A stretch of DNA of 64,000 nucleotides from Ramlibacter agri (lineage in GTDB: Bacteria > Pseudomonadota > Gammaproteobacteria > Burkholderiales > Burkholderiaceae_C), in assembly GCF_012927085.1 (NCBI RefSeq), contig NZ_JABBFX010000001.1, forward strand, positions 1,550,001 to 1,614,000. The letters run 5' to 3'. Position numbers and translations under genes: made by a program. The first letter of the stretch is position 1, and each line of letters opens with the position of its first letter. The notes under the pieces are model-generated. The model searched no databases. It saw only the letters and a list, made by a program, of their open reading frames with translations, and was not told the DNA's origin. Of the stretch, positions 36,904-45,043 are shown one piece after another.

Positions 36904-39228
36904 ATGCCGGTTCCCCAGAAACTTGCCCGCTCGCGCGTGCTCACGCTCAGCGCGATTGCCGCCGCCACTTCCATCCTCGCCGCCTGCGGCGGTGGTTCCG
37001 GCGACAGCAGCACCACCACCCCGCCGGCCGCCGAAAGCACCACCCTCAAGGGCGTGGTGACCGCCTCCGCCCTCATCCCCGGCAGCGCCACCGACCCGAA
37101 CTTCGCGGCTGGCTACTACCAGGGCGCCGTGGTCTGCGTCGACGCCAACAACAACGGCCGCTGCGACAGCGGCGAAACCTCCGCGACGACGGACGCGAAA
37201 GGCGCGTTCTCGCTGATCCTGGCCAACACCACGACGCCCGCGGCACTGATCGCCGACATCGGCACCAGCGCCACCAACACCGCCAGCGGCGCCAAGGTGG
37301 CGAGCCGCAACGTGCTGCGCGCCTCGCTGGACCAGGTGAAGGAAAACGCCGGCGGCATCGTCATCAGCCCGCTGTCCTCCGAAGTGCAGCGCCTGGTGGA
37401 AGCCAACGCCAGCAAGTACGCGGACGAGAAGGCCAACGTCGCCGCCCGCATCGGCGTCAGCGCCACCAGCGTGCTGGGCGACGTGAACACCGTGACCGGC
37501 AGCGACAAGGCGGCGCTGCTGGCCGAAGCGAGCGTGCTGGACAAGCGCTTCACCTACGCCATCACCAAGCTCGATCGCGGCGACAAGTTCCCCGACGCGC
37601 TGGCCGTGGCCGGCGGCGACCCGCGCCTGGTGGGCACCGGCGGCGTCACGCAGACCAGCCTGGACGCGAGCGCCAAGGACAGCCGCGCGGCGATCACCTT
37701 CGCGCAGAGCCAGCAGGCCGCGTTCGCGATCGAAGGCGTGCCGCGCTACGACCACATCTTCATCGTGATGCTGGAGAACAAGGCCAGCTCCTCGATCGTC
37801 AACTCGCCCTGGGCGCCCAAGATCAACGCGCTGCTGCGCGCGGGCAACCAGCTGACCAGCTACTACGCCACCGGCAACCCCAGCGAGCCGAACTACACGG
37901 CGCTGGGCGCCGCCGATGACTTCGGCATCACCGACGACAGCCAGTGGAACTGCGACGCCACCGGCGCCAACGCTCCCGAAGACCTGCCGCTGCCGGACAA
38001 CACGCAGCCTGGCCTGGCCAGCTCGCCCTTCGCCGCCAGCTGCACGCAGGCTGCCGCCGTCAACCACAACATCAAGAACTCGCCCAACCTGTTCAACGCG
38101 ATCACCGCGGCGGGCATGACCTGGCGCACCTACAACGAGTCGATGAACCCCGGTCAGGACATCCGCACCGACAGCGTGGCGGACACCGGCGTCACCGCCT
38201 CGGACCACGTCTATGCGGCCGGCACCCTGAACAACAACACGGCTTCGGTCGGCAGCACCACCGCCACCTTCGCGCTGCCCGCGGGCCTGTACAAGACCAA
38301 GCACCACCCGGGCATGGCCTACCAGAACGTGCGCAGCGCGCCTGAATTCAAGTACAGCAACCGCACGATGGGCGGCGGCCAGTGGGACGCCAACCTGAAG
38401 AACACGACGAAGTACGCGATCCCGTCCAACTACGACTATGACCAGCTCGGCACCGACCTGGCCAGCGGCAAGGTCGGCAACCTGAACTTCGTGATCCCGG
38501 ACCAGTGCGACGACATGCACGGCATCAGCGTGAAGGCCACCGACGGCACCACCGTGGCCAGCGACTGCTCCAGCGTGGCCAACAACGTGGCCAACGCCAC
38601 CGGTGGCGCCATCATCACGCGCGGCGACAACTACGTCAGCGCGCTGGTGAAGAAGATCGAGGACTCGCCGCTGTGGAAGAACCCGCAGAAGCGCGTGGCC
38701 ATCGTGCTGATGTTCGACGAAGGCAGCGCCACCAGCGGCTTCAACTCCTGCTGCGGCTGGAACCCGGGCAACAGCACGGTGGCCCTGCCGCTGAAGAAGA
38801 ACGCGGACGGCAGCTTCTCGCAGGACACGACGGTGGTGAACTACACCAAGGGCAACCGCGGCCACGGCGAGAGCATCTTCGGCATCCTGACCAACCAGGC
38901 CGGCGCGCCCAAGGGCGTCTCGGACAACGACGCCTACAGCCACTTCGCCTTCGTGCGCACCCTGCAGGACATGTTCGGCCTGGCCGACCCGGCGGTCGAT
39001 TCCAGCTACATGAACCGCTCGAAGTACACCGAGTCGTTCATCGCCGCGAACATCCTGAACCTGCCCGAGTACGCCGGCAGCGCGGACACGCACTTCGACG
39101 CGGTGCGCCCGATCAACCACGCCTGGAAGGCGCCTGCCAGCTACACGCAGAAGCAGTCCGCCGACGCCGCGCTGTCGGTGCAGACGGGCCCCGATGCCTC
39201 GCAGGTCAACGTCTGGGCGCTGAAGTAA
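36904..39228 (+). CDS. Lipoprotein phosphoesterase (PF04185 type, acid phosphatase/phospholipase C superfamily)
   Basis: 774 aa from the Met at 36904, with AGGA five bases upstream; an ATG two codons earlier is possible. The signal ends in the lipobox SILAAC followed by GGGSGDSS. Residues about 45-270 form an N-terminal region with a carboxypeptidase-regulatory-like start (GAVVCVDANNNGRCDSGE). The catalytic phosphoesterase domain begins at YDHIFIVMLENKASSSI and includes TGNPSEPNYTALGA, PDQCDDMHG and MFDEGSATSG. It probably hydrolyses phosphomonoesters or phospholipid headgroups outside the cell. A strong terminator follows, then a peroxidase gene. Confidence 0.85.
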   Translation: MPVPQKLARSRVLTLSAIAAATSILAACGGGSGDSSTTTPPAAESTTLKGVVTASALIPGSATDPNFAAGYYQGAVVCVDANNNGRCDSGETSATTDAKGAFSLILANTTTPAALIADIGTSATNTASGAKVASRNVLRASLDQVKENAGGIVISPLSSEVQRLVEANASKYADEKANVAARIGVSATSVLGDVNTVTGSDKAALLAEASVLDKRFTYAITKLDRGDKFPDALAVAGGDPRLVGTGGVTQTSLDASAKDSRAAITFAQSQQAAFAIEGVPRYDHIFIVMLENKASSSIVNSPWAPKINALLRAGNQLTSYYATGNPSEPNYTALGAADDFGITDDSQWNCDATGANAPEDLPLPDNTQPGLASSPFAASCTQAAAVNHNIKNSPNLFNAITAAGMTWRTYNESMNPGQDIRTDSVADTGVTASDHVYAAGTLNNNTASVGSTTATFALPAGLYKTKHHPGMAYQNVRSAPEFKYSNRTMGGGQWDANLKNTTKYAIPSNYDYDQLGTDLASGKVGNLNFVIPDQCDDMHGISVKATDGTTVASDCSSVANNVANATGGAIITRGDNYVSALVKKIEDSPLWKNPQKRVAIVLMFDEGSATSGFNSCCGWNPGNSTVALPLKKNADGSFSQDTTVVNYTKGNRGHGESIFGILTNQAGAPKGVSDNDAYSHFAFVRTLQDMFGLADPAVDSSYMNRSKYTESFIAANILNLPEYAGSADTHFDAVRPINHAWKAPASYTQKQSADAALSVQTGPDASQVNVWALK

Positions 39229-39249
39229 GGCTCTAGAGAAAAGAGAACC

Positions 39250-39275
39250 GGGGCCGCCGTTCCCGCGGCGGCCCC
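39250..39275 (+). terminator. Strong rho-independent-like terminator after the phosphoesterase gene
   Basis: GGGGCCGCCG (39250-39259) pairs perfectly over ten bases with CGGCGGCCCC (39266-39275) around a six-base loop and is followed by TTT. It lies 21 bases after the stop codon. Confidence 0.78.
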
Positions 39276-39289
39276 TTTGGCCTGAACGC

Positions 39290-40639
39290 ATGCGAATCCA
39301 TCTTTCCATCGCCGCCCTCGCGCTGCTGCTGCTTGCCTCCTGTGGCGGCGGCAGCCGCAGCGGCACAGCCACGACGACGGCGCCCGCCACTCCGGTGGCA
39401 GCCGCCGTCAACTTGAGTGCGAAGGCCCAGGTGGGCCAGAAGATCTTTTTCGACCGCAGCCTGTCGGCGTCCGGGGCCATGTCCTGCGCCAGCTGCCACG
39501 ACCCCGACCACGCTTACGGGCCGCCGAACGACCTGTCGGTGCAACTGGGCGGACCCAACATGAATACCCCGGGCACGCGGGCCGTGCCCTCGCTGCGCTA
39601 CAAGGACGTGACGCCGCCTTACGCCGACCTGCTGGACAACCCGGACGGCGTCAGCGTGCCCGGCCCCGGCGGCGGCTTCGACTGGGACGGCCGCGCGCCC
39701 ACGCTGGCGGAGCAGGCGCGCTTCCCGCTGCTCGCGGCCCACGAGATGGCCAACGTCACGGCCGCGGCCTTTGCCGTGAAGCTGCGCAAGGTGGCGTACG
39801 CGGCGCAGTTCCAGCAGGCCTTCGGCGCGAACGCGCTGGCGGATGACGACGGCGCGCTCGCTTTCGCCACGCAGGCGCTGCAGGCCTTCCAGCTGGAAGA
39901 CCCCAGCTTCCATCCGTACAGCAGCAAGTTCGACCTCTACGCGGGCAACAAGATCGGCGGCACGCTGACGGCGGCGGAACAGCGCGGCATGAAGGTGTTC
40001 ACCGATGCCGGCCGCGGCAACTGCGCGTCCTGCCATTACCAGGGGGCCGGCCTCAACGGCAGTTCGGCGCTGTTCACCGACTTCTCCTACGAGGCGATCA
40101 GCGTCCCGCGCAACATGGCGATCCCGGCCAACCAGGACCCGGCCTGGTTCGACATGGGGGTCTGCGGGCCGATCCGCACCGACCACCTGCCGACGGCGCC
40201 CGGCGCCGCCAACGCCTTCTGCGGCATGGTGAAGGCGCCGACCCTGCGCAACGTGGCGAAGCGCACCAGCTTCTTCCACAACGGCGTGATGCACTCGCTG
40301 GAGCAGGTGGTCCGCTTCTACAACACGCGCGACACCATGCCGCAGCTCTGGTACCCCACGGTGGGCGGCACGCCGAAGGCGACGCCGGATGCGGACTTCC
40401 CCACCTGGGGCCTGGTCACCACGCAGTACGTGGGCGGCACCGTGCAGAAGTTCAACGACCTGCCGGCGGCCTACCGCGCCAACATCGACCCGCAGATGCC
40501 CCTGGACGGGCGCGCCGCCGGCAGCGCCAACCCCATGAGCGAACGCGACATCGCAGACCTGGTCTGCTTCCTCCAAACCCTCGACGACGGCTACCAGCCG
40601 CCTGCCACGCCGGCGAAGTCCGGCACCTGCGTGGACTGA
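39290..40639 (+). CDS. Di-heme cytochrome c peroxidase/MauG family lipoprotein
   Basis: 449 aa. The signal has the lipobox LLASC followed by GGGSRSG. Two CxxCH heme sites are at C66-C69-H70 (CASCHDPDHAY) and C245-C248-H249 (CASCHYQGAG), the MauG/bacterial cytochrome c peroxidase layout. Other landmarks are FDWDGRAPTLAEQARFPL and NVAKRTSFFHNGVMHSLEQVVRFYNTRD. It would reduce peroxide, or oxidise a protein or small molecule, in the periplasm. It resembles the phosphoesterase lipoprotein in its N-terminus and may be part of the same envelope process, although a terminator separates them. Confidence 0.88.
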   Translation: MRIHLSIAALALLLLASCGGGSRSGTATTTAPATPVAAAVNLSAKAQVGQKIFFDRSLSASGAMSCASCHDPDHAYGPPNDLSVQLGGPNMNTPGTRAVPSLRYKDVTPPYADLLDNPDGVSVPGPGGGFDWDGRAPTLAEQARFPLLAAHEMANVTAAAFAVKLRKVAYAAQFQQAFGANALADDDGALAFATQALQAFQLEDPSFHPYSSKFDLYAGNKIGGTLTAAEQRGMKVFTDAGRGNCASCHYQGAGLNGSSALFTDFSYEAISVPRNMAIPANQDPAWFDMGVCGPIRTDHLPTAPGAANAFCGMVKAPTLRNVAKRTSFFHNGVMHSLEQVVRFYNTRDTMPQLWYPTVGGTPKATPDADFPTWGLVTTQYVGGTVQKFNDLPAAYRANIDPQMPLDGRAAGSANPMSERDIADLVCFLQTLDDGYQPPATPAKSGTCVD

Positions 40640-40644
40640 CAAGC

Positions 40645-41244
40645 ATGAAGACGATCTCTCTCACCGCAGCGCTGGCGCTGCTCGCCCTGGCCGGCTGCGC
40701 CAACAAGGATGCGCCGAACGAAGCCAACTTCACGCACGCGATGCAGGAGTACCTGGCCACGCGCGGCGACCTGTGCGTGAACAAGAACAGCTGGCCGATC
40801 GACGTGACGCGCGAAGAGGCGCGGCAGGGCTCGCGCAACACCGTGCAGCTGCCGGTGCTGGAAAAGCTGGGCGTGGTGCGTTCCGCCGATGCCGTGGCCG
40901 AGGGCCAGCCGGTGCGCCGCTACGAGCTCACCGACACCGGCCGCCAGTACTACCTGGCGCGCGCGCCGTACAAGCGCGACACCGGGCACGCGCTCGCCGC
41001 CCACGACCTGTGCGTCGCCAAGCTCACGCTGAAGAAGGTGGAGCACTGGGAGGCGGCGCCAGGCAACGCCCAGGAAATGGTGGTGAGCTACACCTACGAC
41101 ATCGCGCCGGCGCCTTGGGCGAGCGATTCGGAGACGCGCCGCGTGTTCCCGGTGGTCGACCGCCTGGTGCAGGGCGCCGGCGTGCTGCAGCTGAAGGAAC
41201 CGATGGTGCTCACCGCCCAAGGGTGGGAAGCCAAGGACCTGTAA
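40645..41244 (+). CDS. Putative lipoprotein of unknown function
   Basis: 199 aa. The signal MKTISLTAALALLALAGC ends in a lipobox, and the mature part is soluble with cysteines in GDLCVNKNSW and AHDLCVAKLTLKK. The pattern PVLEKLGVVRSADAV and RYELTDTGRQYYLAR suggests a small alpha/beta fold that I do not recognise. It starts five bases after the peroxidase stop and three bases before the hydroxylase gene, so it shares their operon. Confidence 0.75.
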   Translation: MKTISLTAALALLALAGCANKDAPNEANFTHAMQEYLATRGDLCVNKNSWPIDVTREEARQGSRNTVQLPVLEKLGVVRSADAVAEGQPVRRYELTDTGRQYYLARAPYKRDTGHALAAHDLCVAKLTLKKVEHWEAAPGNAQEMVVSYTYDIAPAPWASDSETRRVFPVVDRLVQGAGVLQLKEPMVLTAQGWEAKDL

Positions 41245-41247
41245 GCC

Positions 41248-42132
41248 ATGCAGGCGATCGGCTTCACCCCGCAATTGCGCGACTGGGTGCTGGAGAACGT
41301 GGACCGCGGCGTGCCGCCCGGCCCGCTGGCGCGCCACCTGGCGCAGGAAGGCTTCGACCCGCAGTCCGCCGTGACGGTGGTGGAAACGCTGTGGGCGGCA
41401 CGCGCGCAGGGCTTGCCGCTGCCGGACCAGGCCATCGCGCCGGAGCAGGCGCGGGCCGCGCGCTATCGCCGCGAGCCCTGGCGGCTGGCCGCCGGCAACG
41501 TCATCGACGCCGGCGACTGCCGCGTGCGCGTGGCGCTGCGCATGGAGCGGCCGCAGGTCGCGGTGCTGGATGGCGTGCTGGGTGCCGAGGAATGCGTGGT
41601 GCTGCGCGAGCTGGCGCAGCCGCGCCTGAGGGCTTCCACGATCATGGACACGGCCTCCGGCCAGGACGTGGCGAACGGCATGCGCAGCAGCGAAGGCATG
41701 TTCTTCCGGCCGCTCGAAAACGAACTGCTCGCGCGCATCGACCGCCGCATCGCGCGCCTGATGGGCCTGCCGGTGGAAAACGGCGAAGGCCTGCAGGTGC
41801 TGCGCTACCAGGCCGGTGCGCAGAGTTCGCCGCACTTCGACTTCCTGCTGCCCACCAGCGCGGCCGGCCGCTCCTCGCTGGAGCGCAGCGGCCAGCGCGT
41901 GAGCACGCTGGTGATGTACCTCAACGAGCCGGAAGCCGGCGGCGAGACGGTGTTCCCCGAATCCGGGCTCAGCATCACGCCGCGCCTCGGCAGCGCGCTG
42001 TACTTCGAGTACTGCAACAGCGCGGGCCAGCTGGACCCGCTGTCGCTGCACGCAGCGCTGCCCGTGCTGGCCGGCGAGAAGTGGGTGGCGACGCGCTGGA
42101 TGCGGCAGAAGGCTTTCCGCCCGGCGGGCTGA
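41248..42132 (+). CDS. Prolyl-4-hydroxylase-like 2-oxoglutarate/Fe(II) oxygenase
   Basis: 294 aa. The C-terminal half is a P4H-type jelly roll with H196 and D198 (SSPHFDFL), H268 (LSLHAALPV) and the 2-oxoglutarate-binding K278 (AGEKWVATRW). The family segment YLNEPEAGGETVFPESGLSITPRLG is intact. The N-terminal 80 residues are a small helical domain (LRDWVLENVDRG). Bacterial P4H-like enzymes hydroxylate proline in proteins or peptides, and some act on EF-Tu; the substrate here is unknown. Confidence 0.87.
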   Translation: MQAIGFTPQLRDWVLENVDRGVPPGPLARHLAQEGFDPQSAVTVVETLWAARAQGLPLPDQAIAPEQARAARYRREPWRLAAGNVIDAGDCRVRVALRMERPQVAVLDGVLGAEECVVLRELAQPRLRASTIMDTASGQDVANGMRSSEGMFFRPLENELLARIDRRIARLMGLPVENGEGLQVLRYQAGAQSSPHFDFLLPTSAAGRSSLERSGQRVSTLVMYLNEPEAGGETVFPESGLSITPRLGSALYFEYCNSAGQLDPLSLHAALPVLAGEKWVATRWMRQKAFRPAG

Positions 42133-42214
42133 GCCACCCCGCCGCCGCCCATCGGCTGCGGTTTCGCTGAACCGCAGGCTTGCCTACCATGGCCGTTCGC
42201 TTCGAGGGCACGCC

Positions 42215-42622
42215 ATGCGCAAGCACCGCAGTTCCCACCGGCCCCGCCCGGCCTCCATGGTCCGGATCCGCTGCTCGGGTGTGATGGAAATCGTCCGGGC
42301 CCGGGGGCGCCGTCCGGAGATCCGGATCTATGCCACCGCTGCCGAGGCGCTGGCGGCCGGCATCGTCCGCAGCGTCATCGACAGGATCTGGGGCCATCCG
42401 CCCAAGCCGGCGCCGCCCGATTGCCAGACGCTGGGCGAGTGGGACCCGCGCAAGGGCGATGTCTGGATCACCTGCATCAACAATGGTTGCGACAGCTCGG
42501 AAGGCTGCCACCTGCTGTCGTGGCCGCGCGAAGGGCCGGACGACACGCGGGATGAAGGCACGGGCGGGCGCTGGGCCGAGCCCGGCCGCGTCTACCAGTG
42601 CAGTTGCGTCTATTCGGACTGA
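42215..42622 (+). CDS. Cysteine-containing hypothetical protein
   Basis: 135 aa, ATG with GAGGG six bases upstream. The N-terminus is very basic (RKHRSSHRPRP); the second half carries five clustered cysteines (ITCINNGCDSSEGC and YQCSCVYSD), suggesting a small metal-binding or disulfide module. I do not recognise a family. The frame has better amino-acid composition than the overlapping alternatives. It overlaps the convergent next gene by 13 bases. Confidence 0.55.
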   Translation: MRKHRSSHRPRPASMVRIRCSGVMEIVRARGRRPEIRIYATAAEALAAGIVRSVIDRIWGHPPKPAPPDCQTLGEWDPRKGDVWITCINNGCDSSEGCHLLSWPREGPDDTRDEGTGGRWAEPGRVYQCSCVYSD

Positions 42623-42924
42623 GGACGCTCGTCGTTGACCTGCAGGTGTCGCCGCAGCACGCGGTTGAGGACCTTGCGCGGCTCCTCGTCCGCGGCGCCC
42701 AGGTGCTGGAAGCGCTGCATGTGCCCGTGCATCTCGTCACGGATGCGCGCGGCCTGGGCGCGGCGCCAGGTGGGGCTGGTGTCGGCGAGAGTGTCCAGCA
42801 CTGGCTCCAGCAGCGCAGCCAGGCGCGCGTTCAGTTCGCGGGCGGCGAGGTCGGCTCCCACCTTGCGACGGTAGAGCTCCCATTCGTACTCGTCCGCGGG
42901 CAGGTCTAGCCTCCAAGCGCGCAT
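42610..42924 (-). CDS. Hypothetical protein, helical
   Basis: 104 aa from MRAWRLDLPADEYEWELYRRK, with AGGA just before the ATG. The sequence is charged and helical throughout (RELNARLAALLEPVLDTLAD, EEPRKVLNRVLRRHLQ), with no signal or membrane segment. No family is recognised. A longer frame starts at 42963 but lacks a ribosome site. Confidence 0.55.
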   Translation of the reverse strand: MRAWRLDLPADEYEWELYRRKVGADLAARELNARLAALLEPVLDTLADTSPTWRRAQAARIRDEMHGHMQRFQHLGAADEEPRKVLNRVLRRHLQVNDERPQSE

Positions 42925-42969
42925 GTGTCCTGATCCTCCGTGGGCGCGATTCTTCCGCGGCATCGCCGC

Positions 42970-43875
42970 TCAGCGCCATGGGACTTTAGGGCGAAAGCGG
43001 CCTTGCAGGAACTCGAGAAAAAGTTTCACTCGTGCCGACATGTTTGCGCGGTGGTCCACCAGCGCCACCACGCCGGCTTCCGGTGGCTCCCAGTCAGGCA
43101 GCACGCGCACCAGGCGGCCCGACTTCAGGTGCTCCGCCACGTCCCATTCCGAGCGCAGCAGGATGCCCTTGCCCATCAGGGCCCATTCCTTCACCACCTC
43201 GCCGTCGTTGCTCCACAAGGTGGCGGGCACCCGCACCGACACTTCCTCGCGCTTGCGGCGCAGGCGCCAGAGCGTCACGTCCTCCTGGTTCTCGCGCAGC
43301 ACCAGGCAGGCGTGCTGCGCCAGGTCGTCGGGCGTCTGCGGCGCGGGGTGGCGCGCAAGATACTTTGGCGAGGCGCACAGGAAGCGCTGGTTGGGCGCGA
43401 CCGGGTAGGCGACCAGGCTGGAATCGGCGAGCTCGCCGATGTGCACGATCAGGTCGAAGCGCTGCGTGTTGGAGGCCGGCACCAGGTCGGTCAGCGTCAG
43501 CGAGGCCTGCAGGCCCGGATGCCGCGCATGGAAATCGGCGACGATGGGCGCGAGGTAGCGGCGGCCGAAGCCCAGCGGTCCGCAGATGTCCAGCTTGCCT
43601 GCGACTTCGCCGGTGCGCGCGCGCAGGCTGTCGGTGAGGTCGTCCATGCGCGCCAGCAGGTCGACGGCGCCGGCGTAGAACAGCTCGCCTTCGTCCGTCA
43701 GGCTGAAGCGGCGCGTGCTGCGGTGGACCAGGTGCAGGCCCAGCCGCTTTTCCAGCTGGCGCAGGTGCTGCGACACGGCGGACGGCGTGATGTCCATGCG
43801 CCGTGCCGCTTCGGCCAGCGAGCCGGCCTTGGTGACCGCGACGAAGAAGCGCAGGTCCGTCGCATCGTTCAGCAT
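42970..43875 (-). CDS. LysR-family transcriptional regulator
   Basis: 301 aa from MLNDATDLRFFVAVTKAGSL, with the helix-turn-helix ITPSAVSQHLRQLEKRLG and a C-terminal effector domain (CGPLGFGRRYLAPIVADFHA, LWSNDGEVVKEWALMGKGI) of the group that includes DsdC-like and CrgA-like regulators. It is the last gene of the D-amino-acid operon. A perfect hairpin lies immediately before its ATG and no ribosome site is visible, so its expression may depend on read-through and structure. Confidence 0.86.
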   Translation of the reverse strand: MLNDATDLRFFVAVTKAGSLAEAARRMDITPSAVSQHLRQLEKRLGLHLVHRSTRRFSLTDEGELFYAGAVDLLARMDDLTDSLRARTGEVAGKLDICGPLGFGRRYLAPIVADFHARHPGLQASLTLTDLVPASNTQRFDLIVHIGELADSSLVAYPVAPNQRFLCASPKYLARHPAPQTPDDLAQHACLVLRENQEDVTLWRLRRKREEVSVRVPATLWSNDGEVVKEWALMGKGILLRSEWDVAEHLKSGRLVRVLPDWEPPEAGVVALVDHRANMSARVKLFLEFLQGRFRPKVPWR

Positions 43876-43894
43876 GGGCGCTAATGTAGCGCCC
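43876..43894 (-). promoter_or_regulatory. Hairpin abutting the lysR start codon
   Basis: GGGCGCT (43876-43882) pairs perfectly with AGCGCCC (43888-43894) around five bases. It fills almost all of the 25-base gap between the upstream stop (43901) and the regulator start (43875). It may terminate part of the operon transcript or limit translation of the regulator. Confidence 0.5.
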
Positions 43895-43900
43895 GCCGCT

Positions 43901-45043
43901 TCACCAGCCGCTGAAGCGCGGCCAGGTTTCCCGCACGTTCCCGTCCGTTCCCACCACTTCGTAGGCGGGGTACTGCGCCGCCGTGGAGCAGGCGTGGTTC
44001 GGCAGGATGCGCACCTGCGTGCCGACCGGCAGGAAGTCGTCGCTGCCTGCGCTGCCGGGGCGGCGCGCCATGATGCCGTGCTCCTGGTTGGCGCCCACGA
44101 GGATGTAGTCCTCCATGGGCCGGCCCTGCGTGTCGCAGACCACGCCGTAGCCCTGGTCGACCGGCTGGCCCGAGGTGCCGCGGTCGCGCGACATCGCCAT
44201 CCAGCCGGCGTCGAGCAGGGTCCAGCCCTTTTCGCGCTGGTGCCCGATGACCGTGGCCAGCACCGACAGCGCGATGTCGTCGACCTGGCAGACACCGACG
44301 CCGGCCATCACGAGGTCGAAGAACACGAAGACGCCCGCGCGCAGTTCGGTGACGCCGCGCAGGTTCTCGGCCGCCAGTGCGGTGGGCGTGGAGCCGACGC
44401 TGACGACGGGGCAGGCGTGGCCGGCGGCGCGCAGGCGGTCGGCCGCCAGCACGATGGCCGCGCGTTCCTGTTCGGCCATCGCCCGCAGTTCTTCCGGCGT
44501 GCGGCAGTCGTAGGAGCTGCCGGCATGCGTCATGACGCCGCGCACTTCGATGCCGCCTTCCTTCAGCGCGGAAGCGACCGCCAGCAACTCGGGCGCCTCG
44601 GGCTTCACGCCCGAGCGGTGCCCGTCCGAATCCACTTCGATCAGCACGCCGACCTCGCGTCCCTGCGGGTGCGCGCGCAGGCGCTCGGCCACGATGTGCG
44701 CGGCTTCCACGCTGTCCACCAGGATGGACATGCGGGCGCCGCGCGCCTGCAGGCCCAGCACGTGGTCCAGCTTGTTCGGCGCGATGCACACGGCGTAAAG
44801 GATGTCGCGCACGCCGTGCTCGAAGAAGTAGTCGGCCTCGCGCAGCGTGGACACGGTGATCGGGCCCTCGGGATCGTCCACCAGCCGGCGCGACACGTCC
44901 CAGGACTTGTTGGTTTTCACGTGCGGGCGGAAAGCCACGCCCAGGCGCCGCGCCTGCTCGCGCATGCGCGCGATGTTGCGGTCCATGCGCTGTTCGTCGA
45001 GCAGCAACGCGGGCGTTTCCAGGGATGCGAGCGGGCGGTTCAT
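43901..45043 (-). CDS. D-threonine aldolase / D-serine dehydratase-like PLP enzyme (DSD1 family)
   Basis: 380 aa fold-type III PLP protein. The PLP lysine lies in FRPHVKTNKSWD near the N-terminus, and the C-terminal DSD1 domain has GWMAMSRDRGTSGQPVDQGYG and a metal-site His/Cys pair in LPNHACSTAAQYP. Family members are D-serine dehydratase, D-threo-3-hydroxyaspartate dehydratase and D-threonine aldolase; sequence alone does not decide. The start overlaps the deacylase stop by ATGA, so a D-amino acid released from an N-acyl precursor is the likely substrate. Confidence 0.84.
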   Translation of the reverse strand: MNRPLASLETPALLLDEQRMDRNIARMREQARRLGVAFRPHVKTNKSWDVSRRLVDDPEGPITVSTLREADYFFEHGVRDILYAVCIAPNKLDHVLGLQARGARMSILVDSVEAAHIVAERLRAHPQGREVGVLIEVDSDGHRSGVKPEAPELLAVASALKEGGIEVRGVMTHAGSSYDCRTPEELRAMAEQERAAIVLAADRLRAAGHACPVVSVGSTPTALAAENLRGVTELRAGVFVFFDLVMAGVGVCQVDDIALSVLATVIGHQREKGWTLLDAGWMAMSRDRGTSGQPVDQGYGVVCDTQGRPMEDYILVGANQEHGIMARRPGSAGSDDFLPVGTQVRILPNHACSTAAQYPAYEVVGTDGNVRETWPRFSGW

